A stretch of 64,000 nt of DNA from an uncultured Treponema sp. (GTDB taxonomy: Bacteria; Spirochaetota; Spirochaetia; Treponematales; Treponemataceae). The DNA lies in contig CAMOIE010000007.1 of the NCBI GenBank assembly GCA_946615905.1, forward strand, positions 62,001-126,000. Reading direction: 5' to 3'. The notes beneath the pieces are model-generated. The model saw only the letters and a list, made by a program, of their open reading frames with translations, was not told the origin of the DNA and searched no databases. Below, in pieces: positions 43,331 to 51,144 of this stretch (position 1 is the first letter of the stretch; each line of letters begins with the position of its first letter). The position numbers were made by a program, and so were the translations under genes.

Positions 43331-44566
43331 ATGAAAAAATATTTGCTTTTTCTCGCATTTTTTATGTCTTCTCTCGCATTTGCCGCAAATTTTCCGGAAA
43401 AATTAAGCAATTCCGCACAAATTTCGGTGATTATAATAGGTCAGGACGAATCTCTGCATGGAACTTTCGGCGAGTCAGCCTTGCGAGTCTATGACTCAGA
43501 GCAGGGGCTGGACGCTCTTTTTACCTTTCAGAATTTTTCGCAGGATTTTACGACATATTTCTTCTATAATCTTATGCTGACTAAAATTCCCTATTCGGCG
43601 GTAGAAGCCCACAGGTTTACCCAGTATTTTTTGCAGAATCAGTGGGTAAAAGAGCATTCTTGGGAAGAACTCGCCCTGAACCTGACGGTTGACGAAATGG
43701 ATGCCCTTTACTGCCGTCTGATTGACCTGACAGGAACCGCCTACCCTTATGACTTTTACGATTTGAATTCATCAAAAATGATTTGGTCGCTGGTCGACTT
43801 TGCCCTTAGGAATGAAAAAGTCATTCACTTGAATGATTCGGATTTTTCAACGCCAGTCCGTTCAATTGTTTTTAAGAGCCTTTCCCACCGGCCGCTCGTC
43901 CGCTATTTTATGACTTTGATGCTCGGATTCAGGGCTGACAAAAAATTGAAAAGTCAGGATTCTCTTTTTACTTCGCAAAATCTCAGCAATTATTTGAAGA
44001 ATTCTTTTATCGTCCGCACTGATTCTGGAGAAAGTGAAAATCATCCGCTGGTTTTGATGTCCCGAAAATTGGGCAAGGATTCAGGCGGATTCAGGGCTTT
44101 TCCTTTTTACTTCAATTTGATTTTTTTAGGGGCTATTTTTATTTTGTCTCTGGCCGTCTCGATTTTTCAGATGATTAAATACAATCCAGACTTTCAAAGC
44201 GGACTTGATTTTACTTTTCAGGCCTTTGACCTTTTGCTCTATTCGCTTGCCGGAATCGCGGGATTTATTCTGCTTGCAAACTGCATTTTTTCAAGTCAGG
44301 AGCTTTTCCGCTTCAATTTCAACTGGCTCTGGCTTTTTCCCCTGCATTTTGCCGCCGGTTTCACAGTCTTCAAAAAAAATAAGTCCAGGACTATGTTCGT
44401 CTACTGGCTTTTGACCTTGCTTTTGTGTGTCGTGCCCTTTTTGATTTTCAGGGGCTTTTATTTCGAGGGAAGACTTGAGCAGATTTTGACTTCCGGGATT
44501 ATTTTTGCCCGCAGTCTTTTTCAGGTCAGAAGGCATTTTCCTTTTAAAAATCCGTTGAAAAACTGA
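43331..44566 (+). CDS. Lnb N-terminal (DUF4105)-like membrane protein, catalytic residues altered
   Basis: 411 residues: signal peptide (MKKYLLFLAFFMSSLAFA), a periplasmic domain to about residue 255, then four or five membrane helices. The periplasmic part follows the DUF4105/Lnb pattern (TFGESALRVYDSEQGLDALFTFQNF, then YPYDFYDLNSSKMIWSLVD). In the family the first motif has GHxxLR and the second FxxNCxT; here these read GESALR and DLNSSK, so the presumed catalytic His and Cys are Glu and Ser. ATG at 43331 follows hrpB closely; an in-frame ATG at 43301 overlaps hrpB. It probably shares the hrpB transcript. Confidence 0.68.
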   Translation: MKKYLLFLAFFMSSLAFAANFPEKLSNSAQISVIIIGQDESLHGTFGESALRVYDSEQGLDALFTFQNFSQDFTTYFFYNLMLTKIPYSAVEAHRFTQYFLQNQWVKEHSWEELALNLTVDEMDALYCRLIDLTGTAYPYDFYDLNSSKMIWSLVDFALRNEKVIHLNDSDFSTPVRSIVFKSLSHRPLVRYFMTLMLGFRADKKLKSQDSLFTSQNLSNYLKNSFIVRTDSGESENHPLVLMSRKLGKDSGGFRAFPFYFNLIFLGAIFILSLAVSIFQMIKYNPDFQSGLDFTFQAFDLLLYSLAGIAGFILLANCIFSSQELFRFNFNWLWLFPLHFAAGFTVFKKNKSRTMFVYWLLTLLLCVVPFLIFRGFYFEGRLEQILTSGIIFARSLFQVRRHFPFKNPLKN

Positions 44567-44577
44567 CAATTTTACGA

Positions 44578-44616
44578 CAAAAAGCCTCTTATTACTCGCT
44601 AAAGGGGCATTTTTTT
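44578..44616 (+). terminator. Intrinsic terminator
   Basis: AAAGCCTCTT pairs with AAAGGGGCATT imperfectly, then T8. It separates the DUF4105-like gene from the Na/Pi cotransporter gene. Confidence 0.65.
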
Positions 44617-44634
44617 TATATACTGAGTTAAATT

Positions 44635-46299
44635 ATGTTGGTAAAAATATTACATTTCGCAGGCAGCTTGTGTTTCCTTCTTTATGGAATGAAGCTGATG
44701 AGCGACGGAATTCAAAAAAGTGCGGGTCAAAAGCTAAAAAAAGCCCTTGCTTTTATGACGGGGAACCGCTTTGTCGGACTTTTGACTGGCTGTTTGCTCA
44801 CGATGATCATCCAGTCTTCCGGTGCGACCACGGTTATGGTCGTCTCTTTTGTAAACGCCGGTCTTGTCACGCTGGAGCAGTCAATCGGCGTAATTTTCGG
44901 AGCGAACATCGGAACTACGATTACCGCCTGGGTTGTCGCCCTCTTCGGATTCAATTTTAAAATCGAGGCTTTTGCAATTCCGATTTTCGGCCTTGGCTAT
45001 CTTCTGACGCTGATTAAAAAATTCAAAAAAGAAGGCTTGGGAATGGCCGTTATGGGATTCGGAATCCTCTTTTTGGGTCTTTCCTGGCTCTCAAAAGCCT
45101 TTCAGCTTGATTCCGGCCCAGTTATGGCGATTTTCCAGGCTGTGCAAGGCCACGGAATCCTGACGATTCTTTTGGGCGTTGTCGTCAGCATGATTTTTAC
45201 GGCTTTGATTCATTCGTCTTCGGCGATGACGGCGATTGTAATCACGATGGCGTACAACAAAATCATCGGCTGGGAATTCGGCGCGGCTATGGTCATCGGC
45301 TCTGAAATGGGTTCGACAATCGATTCAATCATGGCGGCCGCCGGGGCAAAATCTTCCGCAAAATCCTGCGCCTTGATTCACGTGATGTTCAATGTTGCGA
45401 CATCCTTCCTGGCTTTGATTTTCTTCAAACCATTCCTTTCTTTTGTAGATTTCGTTGTTCCCGGACGTATTGAGGACAACATGATTTTCCATATCGCGGC
45501 CCTTCACACATCTTTCAAAGTTTTTGGAACAGTGATTTTCATTCCATTCACAAGACAGATTGCCCATCTTGCCCAGACTTTAATCAAAGAAAAGACCGAA
45601 GAAAAAGTCATGACATACACGCTCGAATTCAGCGAAAAGACCGCCGCAGAATATCCTGAGTCAATGGTCATCCGGGCGCAAAAGGAAATCGCTGACTTTG
45701 CGGATATTGTCGTTGATATGTTTGACAATTTGCAGGCCGGACTTAAAAACCGCGACAAGGACTTTGTTGAGGAGGGCTTCCCGAAAATCGAGCAGCTTGA
45801 GGACTACACTGACCAGATGCACCGCGAGTTGACCCATTACCTTGTAAAATGTTCCCGCCTGAACATCTCAGAGGACGCAAAGGACAATGTTTCCCTGATG
45901 ATGCAAATCAGCGAGGAAATGGAGAGCATGGGAGATTCCTGCCTTTCTATCGCAAGTCAGATTAAAAAAGCCGTTGAAAAGAAAATGCCCTTCCGTCAGG
46001 AGGACATGGACAGGCTTTTGCCATATTTCGAGCTTGCCCGCCAGTTCATGTATTTTATCCACAAGAACGTTGCGAAAATCGAGAGGCTTTCACCCGACCA
46101 GTTCCAGTTTGCCACAGAAATCGAGCAGCAGATTGACGATGAGCGCAAGGCTCTTAAAAAAGTCGCCCGCAAGCGTCTGGAGTCCGGTGCCGATGTTAAG
46201 GCCGAGCTTTTGTATATCGACATTGTGCGTCAAATTGAAAAAATCGGCGACCGCTGTTTCGATGTGGCCGGAGAGCTTGGAAAAAACGCAAAAAAATAG
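44635..46299 (+). CDS. Na/Pi cotransporter family protein with PhoU-like domain
   Basis: 554 residues. Two inverted halves with QSS-type phosphate motifs: MIIQSSGATTVMVVSFVNAGL and LIHSSSAMTAIVITMAY (the second has His for Gln). FGANIGTTITAW and GSEMGSTIDSIMA follow each. The C-terminal about 210 residues are PhoU-like helices (ADIVVDMFDNLQAGLKN, EMESMGDSCLSIASQIKKA). Imports or exports phosphate with sodium. It is monocistronic. Confidence 0.92.
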   Translation: MLVKILHFAGSLCFLLYGMKLMSDGIQKSAGQKLKKALAFMTGNRFVGLLTGCLLTMIIQSSGATTVMVVSFVNAGLVTLEQSIGVIFGANIGTTITAWVVALFGFNFKIEAFAIPIFGLGYLLTLIKKFKKEGLGMAVMGFGILFLGLSWLSKAFQLDSGPVMAIFQAVQGHGILTILLGVVVSMIFTALIHSSSAMTAIVITMAYNKIIGWEFGAAMVIGSEMGSTIDSIMAAAGAKSSAKSCALIHVMFNVATSFLALIFFKPFLSFVDFVVPGRIEDNMIFHIAALHTSFKVFGTVIFIPFTRQIAHLAQTLIKEKTEEKVMTYTLEFSEKTAAEYPESMVIRAQKEIADFADIVVDMFDNLQAGLKNRDKDFVEEGFPKIEQLEDYTDQMHRELTHYLVKCSRLNISEDAKDNVSLMMQISEEMESMGDSCLSIASQIKKAVEKKMPFRQEDMDRLLPYFELARQFMYFIHKNVAKIERLSPDQFQFATEIEQQIDDERKALKKVARKRLESGADVKAELLYIDIVRQIEKIGDRCFDVAGELGKNAKK

Positions 46300-46305
46300 G
46301 GTGAT

Positions 46306-46334
46306 TTGACGGATTTTGATTCTACCGTTATATT
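46306..46334 (+). promoter_or_regulatory. Predicted promoter of the mntR-like gene
   Basis: TTGACG, 17-bp spacer, TATATT; start codon 45 nt downstream. Confidence 0.65.
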
Positions 46335-46378
46335 TAAAAGAGAAACAGTCAAATTCACAAAATTAAGGAAGTCTTTTT

Positions 46379-46744
46379 ATGTACGAATCTGGGGAAGATT
46401 ACCTCGAAGCGATTTTGCGCCTTCAGCTGGAAAATGGATTTGTCCGTTCAATCGATGTTGCGAATAAATTGGGAGTTTCCCGCCCGTCAGTCAGCCGTGC
46501 CATGGGAATTTTGGAAAAAGACGGTTACATCGAGTTCGTCTTGGGAAATACGATTAAATTGACGGAAAAAGGTCAGTCAAAAGCGGAAGATATTTACGGC
46601 CGCCACAAACTTTTGACCAAATTCTTTGAGAAAATCACAGGTTTGCCCGAAGACCAGTGCGAAGAAAATGCCTGCCGCGTTGAGCATGACATCGATTCTG
46701 ACGTTGTTGCCGGAATCACAAAATGGGTCAACGAAAACTGCTGA
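46379..46744 (+). CDS. mntR: MntR/DtxR-family metal-dependent repressor
   Basis: 121 residues: N-terminal winged helix (ESGEDYLEAILRLQLENGFVRSIDVANKLGVSRPSVSRAMGILEKDGYI) and the dimer/metal domain (GRHKLLTKFFEKITGLPEDQCEENACRVEHDID), where E/C/H residues hold Mn or Fe. It lacks the SH3-like third domain, like B. subtilis MntR, and is slightly shorter at the C-terminus. It overlaps the next gene by 22 nt. AAGGAAGTC precedes the ATG. Confidence 0.88.
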   Translation: MYESGEDYLEAILRLQLENGFVRSIDVANKLGVSRPSVSRAMGILEKDGYIEFVLGNTIKLTEKGQSKAEDIYGRHKLLTKFFEKITGLPEDQCEENACRVEHDIDSDVVAGITKWVNENC

Positions 46745-47541
46745 CGGTGAGAATTTCTTGGCAGATACTTATCGTCTCGGTAGTTATTTCGACTTTAATC
46801 TTTGCTGCCTGCGGTACGTCAAAAAATGTAGAAGCCGAATTAGGAAAAGGTGAAAATCCGTATTCGTTTTTTGAAAATCCTTCGGACTGGAGACTTCAGT
46901 ATCCGAGTGGAACGGTCGAGGGCGGAATGTTGCACGCGGACATTACGCAAGATTTCAAATCAAAATATTTTTCGCTTTATCAGGATGAAAACGGCAGTGA
47001 ATATCTGCGCTTTTCTCTCGACGCGAGCGACCAGGGAAAGTCAAAAAACGGCTCTTCTGTCCGGGTGGAGCTGCGCAATTATTCTGAATGGCTTCTTACG
47101 CAAAAAGCCTCGCTTTCCTATTCCTTTTATTTTACGTCAACAGATTTTGCCAATGCCCGCTTTACCGTAGGCCAGTTTTTGATGCACTGCACGGAAAAAG
47201 ATTCCCCTCTCTGCCGAATCGAAGTTGAAAACGGAAAAATCACGGCCGTTGTCGTCAACTATGAGTCAGACGGAAAGACAAAAGCTGACTCCTACCGATA
47301 TGACTTGGGCGACATTCAGCAAAATCAGGAAGTCGCGATAAAAATCGCCGTGGAAAACAAAGTCCTGTCCCTCCACCGCGATGGGCAGCTTTTGATAACG
47401 CACGTTTTTCCTGACGGAGTTTCAAACACGCTAAAAAATTACTTCAAAGCCGGAATTTACTATCAGAACCGGGATTCCCCAAAAATCTTCTCGGAAGTCT
47501 TTATAAGGAATCTAAAAGTTGAGGTGCAAAATCTTCGTTGA
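46723..47541 (+). CDS. Lipoprotein with PL7-like alginate lyase fold
   Basis: 272 residues, signal peptide with lipobox FAAC. The three conserved blocks of the alginate-lyase (PL7) superfamily are recognisable: SSVRVELRNYSEW (RxELR), VGQFLMHCTEK (in place of QIH) and YFKAGIYYQN (YFKAGxYxQ). A surface polysaccharide lyase is the best guess; the substrate is uncertain and the QIH block is altered. ATG at 46723 starts within mntR; GTG at 46747, just after the mntR stop, is an alternative that also gives a good signal peptide. Confidence 0.72.
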   Translation: MGQRKLLTVRISWQILIVSVVISTLIFAACGTSKNVEAELGKGENPYSFFENPSDWRLQYPSGTVEGGMLHADITQDFKSKYFSLYQDENGSEYLRFSLDASDQGKSKNGSSVRVELRNYSEWLLTQKASLSYSFYFTSTDFANARFTVGQFLMHCTEKDSPLCRIEVENGKITAVVVNYESDGKTKADSYRYDLGDIQQNQEVAIKIAVENKVLSLHRDGQLLITHVFPDGVSNTLKNYFKAGIYYQNRDSPKIFSEVFIRNLKVEVQNLR

Positions 47542-47637
47542 TTGGCCAGGTTGAAGAATTTGACTCCCTATCTTGCGCGGCATGGTGCGGAAAAATCACA
47601 GATTTTGCCGAGACTCGCGGGCGGTGACTATCCGCTT

Positions 47638-48633
47638 TTACCCCTTCACCTCGTTTTCCAGCGGGTTTCCTTTCATAAAATCTCGCACATTTTGCAGCGT
47701 CGTGTCGCTGATGTTGGCAAGGGCGTCCTTGGTCAAAAATGCCTGATGGCCAGTGATAATCACGTTGGGGAATGTCAAAAGTCGGGCAAGAACGTCGTCA
47801 GTCATGATGTCGCCGGACCAGTCGTTAAAGAAATATTTGCTTTCCTCCTCATAAACGTCCATTCCGACTCCGCCTATGTGCTGATGCTTGAGCGCGTGGA
47901 CAAGAGCCTTTGAGTCAATCAGCGCACCACGGCCGGTGTTGATGATTACCGCGTCTTTTTTCATCTTTTTCATGTTGTCGTGGTTTACGATGTGCTTCGT
48001 TTCCTCAGTCAGCGGGCAGTGAAGGCTTAAGACATCGCTTTCCCGGAAAAGCTTGTCAATCGAAACGTAAGTCGCCCCGATTTCCTTTGCCCAAGCCTCG
48101 TTCGGAAATGGGTCTGCGCAGATAAGCTTCATGCCGAATCCTTTGAGAATCTCAGCGAAAGTGCGGCCGATTTTTCCGGTTCCGAATATTCCTGCCGTCA
48201 GTCCGTGAAGGTCGCGACCTGTAAGCCCCTCGATGTTGAAATTCTGCGTTTTTGTTCGCAAATAAGCCTGCGGAATATGGCGTGTGAGCGAGAGCAGGAG
48301 TGCAGCCGCGTGTTCGGCTACGGCGTGGGGTGAATAGGCCGGAACGCGCACAACTTTTATTCCGGCTCTAGCGGCGGCAGCCAAGTCCACATTGTTGAAT
48401 CCAGCGCAGCGCAGGGCAATCAGCCTGACCCCGTTTTTGGCGAGCGTCTGGATGACATTTTCGTTCACAACATCGTTCACGAACACACAGACGGCATCGA
48501 ATCCCACCGAAACCTGAGCCGTGTTTTCGTTCAGCTTGAATTCGTGGAAGACAATCTCAAAACCGAATTTCTCGTTTGCCAGCGCAAAAGCCGTCTTGTC
48601 ATAAGAGCGAGTGTCATAAAACGCGATTTTCAT
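47638..48633 (-). CDS. ldhA: D-lactate dehydrogenase
   Basis: 331-residue D-2-hydroxyacid dehydrogenase. GTGKIGRTFAEILKGFGMKLICADPFPN is the NAD-binding Rossmann motif; LIALRCAGFNNVDL (Arg), TGRGALIDSKAL and TGHQAFLTKDAL (His) are active-site segments. The MKIAFYDTRSYDK start is typical of LdhA. ATG at 48633 is chosen because of AGGAG upstream; the frame continues open into the upstream repeat, where it is not coding. Confidence 0.94.
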   Translation of the reverse strand: MKIAFYDTRSYDKTAFALANEKFGFEIVFHEFKLNENTAQVSVGFDAVCVFVNDVVNENVIQTLAKNGVRLIALRCAGFNNVDLAAAARAGIKVVRVPAYSPHAVAEHAAALLLSLTRHIPQAYLRTKTQNFNIEGLTGRDLHGLTAGIFGTGKIGRTFAEILKGFGMKLICADPFPNEAWAKEIGATYVSIDKLFRESDVLSLHCPLTEETKHIVNHDNMKKMKKDAVIINTGRGALIDSKALVHALKHQHIGGVGMDVYEEESKYFFNDWSGDIMTDDVLARLLTFPNVIITGHQAFLTKDALANISDTTLQNVRDFMKGNPLENEVKG

Positions 48634-48704
48634 GGGAACTCCTGTTGGATAAAAATCAGTTTTATTTTCCGCCAGAATTATCCAAAAGGCAAGTGGAAAG
48701 ATGA

Positions 48705-48972
48705 GAATTCGGGCGCATCCCTCACTTCGTTCGGGTCGGGCGTTACGCAGTTCGCTAATGCTCAGCCGCTTCACTCACTTCGTTCGCTCCAGTGGCCGGC
48801 TTCGCCCTTCGCAGCACAGCTGCTCGGAGACTCGCTAAAAACAGTCCACCGGACTGTTTTTCCGGCTTCCGCCGTCGCTCACTAGCTGCTCCATGCCCTT
48901 GCGCGTGAGCGCAAACGTCAATAATTTCCACTTACGCAAACGGAGCGTAGCGACGTATGCCCTTGCGCGGGG
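48705..48972 (+). repeat. GAATTCGGGCGCATCC palindrome-rich repeat, copy A
   Basis: Starts with GAATTCGGGCGCATCC and ends near CCCTTGCGCGGGG. Contains several short hairpins such as AAAAACAGTCC / GGACTGTTTTT. It occupies the whole gap of about 350 bp between ldhA and the XRE regulator; no gene was seen in it. Shares its first about 38 nt with copy B (57422-57560). Confidence 0.8.
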
Positions 48973-48984
48973 CTTACAAGCACT

Positions 48985-49287
48985 TTATTTCACACTATCA
49001 AACAGTTCGTTTATCGTTTTTGTTACGCTGTCTACCATACTGATACGCAGATTTTCCAAATTCACACATTCAAATCCGCCTTTGTCAAACAAGTCGAGGG
49101 CGTCCACTTTTAGTGCAGTTGCGATTTGTCGCAACATCGGAAGCGACGGGAAATATCTTCCGTTTTCAATCATCGCTATGTAATTTGCCGAAGCCTTAGC
49201 TTCTTCCGCCAATTTCTCCTGAGAAAGATGCAGCTGTTTTCGGTAGCGTTTCATATTGCCCGCAAGGCACGCCTGTATTCTATCCAT
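48985..49287 (-). CDS. XRE-family transcriptional regulator
   Basis: 100 residues, mainly a Cro/C1-type helix-turn-helix: NMKRYRKQLHLSQEKLAEEAKASANYIAMIENGRYFPSLPMLRQIATAL. The short C-terminus (VDSVTKTINELFDSVK) could dimerise. It is divergent from the secreted-protein gene at 49416; two near-identical 15-bp palindromes in the shared 128-bp intergenic region are its likely operators. Confidence 0.88.
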   Translation of the reverse strand: MDRIQACLAGNMKRYRKQLHLSQEKLAEEAKASANYIAMIENGRYFPSLPMLRQIATALKVDALDLFDKGGFECVNLENLRISMVDSVTKTINELFDSVK

Positions 49288-49322
49288 AAAATATAAATCA
49301 CATTGATATTTACAATTTTTCT

Positions 49323-49337
49323 ATAAATGTCGCTTAT
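49323..49337 (+). promoter_or_regulatory. Operator-like palindrome, site 1
   Basis: ATAAATGTCGCTTAT, an imperfect form of site 2 with the right half CGCTTAT intact. Centre is 51 bp from site 2, about five helical turns. Confidence 0.65.
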
Positions 49338-49373
49338 TGACTATTTGATATTGCTGATATAGATTTTAAACAC

Positions 49374-49388
49374 ATAAGCGACGCTTAT
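49374..49388 (+). promoter_or_regulatory. Operator-like palindrome, site 2
   Basis: ATAAGCGACGCTTAT, a perfect 15-bp palindrome (odd centre A), 27 nt before the ATG at 49416 and between the divergent XRE regulator and secreted-protein genes. Confidence 0.7.
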
Positions 49389-49415
49389 AAAAAATTAATT
49401 TTTGGAGGTAATCTT

Positions 49416-50093
49416 ATGAAAAAGATTGCAATGATTTTGATGGCGGGCGTACTTAGTGCGACAATGGTGTTTGCAGAGGAGGCAAAAAAGCCCGAATTAA
49501 AGCCTCTTGCTTCCGCTGAGATGCAGGCAATTCGTACTGCAACAAGTCTTGCTGAATATGGCTATGCCAATGATTCTGCCTCTGCTTTGATTGGTGCGGC
49601 AGAAATTCTTGCACAGGTCAATACTCAAAAAGGTGAGTTGAAGAGCGAGAAAAAAGGAGACGGCGGAGAAGAAGTGGAAAAGCCTACTGATTTTACCGCC
49701 GAGCAACTTTTAAAAGACGGTAAAAAACTTGCTGGCAAAGACAAGACCATGCTCAAATGGGCAGCAGAAGTCGAAAAGTCCATCAAAAAGTCTACGCGTG
49801 GTGCAGTCGGTGGTCCACAGAAAATGATGGACTGGATTCCTGGTCTTGGTGGTTATGCGACTTATTATGTAAATTGTTACGGTGGCGAAGAACTTGAAAT
49901 ATATATTCATTCTCTCAATGGAAAAGAACTAGATGTCGAAATTTATGACGCAAACGGAAACTTTATTGGTAGTGATGCATCTTACACCGCCGACGCATAT
50001 ATTTCCGTCGTTCCGTATTATACCCAAACTATGTACTTTGTCGTAAGAAATAATTCTTTACTAAAAGGATATTTTGAAATTTATACAAACTAA
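49416..50093 (+). CDS. Secreted hypothetical protein with C-terminal beta-sandwich-like domain
   Basis: 225 residues with a clear cleavable signal peptide (MKKIAMILMAGVLSATMVFA). A helical middle (residues about 30-130, Lys/Glu-rich) is followed by a Tyr-rich C-terminal domain (YATYYVNCYGGEELEIYIHSLNGKELDVEIYDANGNFIGSD) reminiscent of pre-peptidase/PPC-type beta sandwiches; that likeness is only by eye. TTTGGAGGTAATCTT precedes the ATG. It is first in the row of genes leading to the TPR-CHAT peptidase and likely under control of the divergent XRE regulator. Confidence 0.7.
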   Translation: MKKIAMILMAGVLSATMVFAEEAKKPELKPLASAEMQAIRTATSLAEYGYANDSASALIGAAEILAQVNTQKGELKSEKKGDGGEEVEKPTDFTAEQLLKDGKKLAGKDKTMLKWAAEVEKSIKKSTRGAVGGPQKMMDWIPGLGGYATYYVNCYGGEELEIYIHSLNGKELDVEIYDANGNFIGSDASYTADAYISVVPYYTQTMYFVVRNNSLLKGYFEIYTN

Positions 50094-50106
50094 GGTTTGC
50101 GTAGTG

Positions 50107-50133
50107 TGCGGTCAGTCTGTGCTGACCGTGCGG
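50107..50133 (+). terminator. Hairpin between the secreted-protein gene and the downstream operon
   Basis: GCGGTCAG pairs with CTGACCG around TCTGTG; a T-rich stretch follows (TTTATTTTTT). A partial terminator or processing site. Confidence 0.5.
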
Positions 50134-50160
50134 TTTATTTTTTGATTTGGAGAAAACTGT

Positions 50161-50370
50161 ATGAATAATCCATCGTATCTTACGGTAAATTGGCAATCCA
50201 AAAAAGGTGAAAAGAAATCAGACTTAGTGATGAATCCTATTTGTGGTGTAGACTTTACAACATATCCTGAAAAAGTCCTTATTGATGTTCAAAAGATAAA
50301 GTCGCAATTACGGGGAGAAAAGAAAATTACAGACGATGTAGAAATAGTTTCTATAGAATTTTCCAAATAA
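50161..50370 (+). CDS. Small hypothetical protein upstream of kinase-like/CHAT genes
   Basis: 69 residues, soluble, no recognised domain. TTGGAGAAAACTGT upstream is a good Shine-Dalgarno. The next start is 12 nt after its stop, so it is co-translated with the kinase-like and CHAT genes. It could be a substrate or regulator of either; nothing in the sequence decides this. Confidence 0.6.
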   Translation: MNNPSYLTVNWQSKKGEKKSDLVMNPICGVDFTTYPEKVLIDVQKIKSQLRGEKKITDDVEIVSIEFSK

Positions 50371-50382
50371 AGGCTAGTGGTT

Positions 50383-51144
50383 ATGCAAAAACTGACTTCT
50401 GTATATTGCGAACAAATTGGGCAGGGTGGCAATTGGAAAGTAGAAGATGTTTATTTGAATTCTCCTTTTTCTAGTTGTATATCAGCATATAACAATATTG
50501 TTTTCAAAATTCCACTAACTGGTGATGGTACAAAAATAGCCAAGAGTTTAGAAAAATATGCGTTCTTAAAAAGTATAAACGCACCTGTTCCTTTGTTTTT
50601 CGAAGAAGTCGAACTTGATGGCATTCATGGCATCGCAACAAATAATTTAAATGCCAATAAAAAAGAAATTTTATATGTAAGTCCAAATACCGCAAGAAAA
50701 ATGGCTTTGACGAAAGATGAAAAAAATATTCATACATTATTAAATTCCTTATCAAGTGAAGCAAATCAAAATGAAAATTATACTAATGCCATATTCGGAA
50801 AAGCAGAATATGAATTAAGCAATAATAAATTACAAACAATTAAAAATTTGACTTGGGTAAAACACAAACTATTTGATTTAGCTTCGAATTGTGCCAGAAA
50901 TGAAATTTGTTTATCAGAAGATTCCGTATTTTTTTCTGTCGATATTAAAAATTCTAAAATTGATGATGTGATTATTGCAGATTTTGATTGCATTTTGCTT
51001 AAACAGCAAGTAAACATAGAAAACAATTTAAAAAATCTTTTTAGGGCATTGCTAGAATTTATTCAGTGGTTTTGTGAGAAAAATGCAATTCCCGAAAAAG
51101 AAAAATCCCAAATAGAAACACTTGTCAATACGAAAACGATATGA
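50383..51144 (+). CDS. Protein with remnant protein-kinase fold
   Basis: 253 residues, AT-rich, no signal peptide. Kinase-like landmarks: glycine-rich QIGQGGNW (11-18), VFKI with Lys42 as a possible beta-3 lysine, a hinge-like region, LSEDSVFFSVD (178-187) in place of the HxDxxxxN catalytic loop, and IIADFD (197-202) as the metal-binding DFG equivalent. The catalytic-loop Asp is not obvious, so activity is doubtful. ATG at 50383 is preferred to GTG at 50377 (AAAGG 9 nt upstream). Its stop overlaps the start of the CHAT gene by 4 nt. Confidence 0.55.
   Translation: MQKLTSVYCEQIGQGGNWKVEDVYLNSPFSSCISAYNNIVFKIPLTGDGTKIAKSLEKYAFLKSINAPVPLFFEEVELDGIHGIATNNLNANKKEILYVSPNTARKMALTKDEKNIHTLLNSLSSEANQNENYTNAIFGKAEYELSNNKLQTIKNLTWVKHKLFDLASNCARNEICLSEDSVFFSVDIKNSKIDDVIIADFDCILLKQQVNIENNLKNLFRALLEFIQWFCEKNAIPEKEKSQIETLVNTKTI

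Noticed and set aside
47542-47913. Plus-strand frame after the PL7-like gene
   Set aside because: It is antisense to the 3' end of ldhA; no Shine-Dalgarno or family match.
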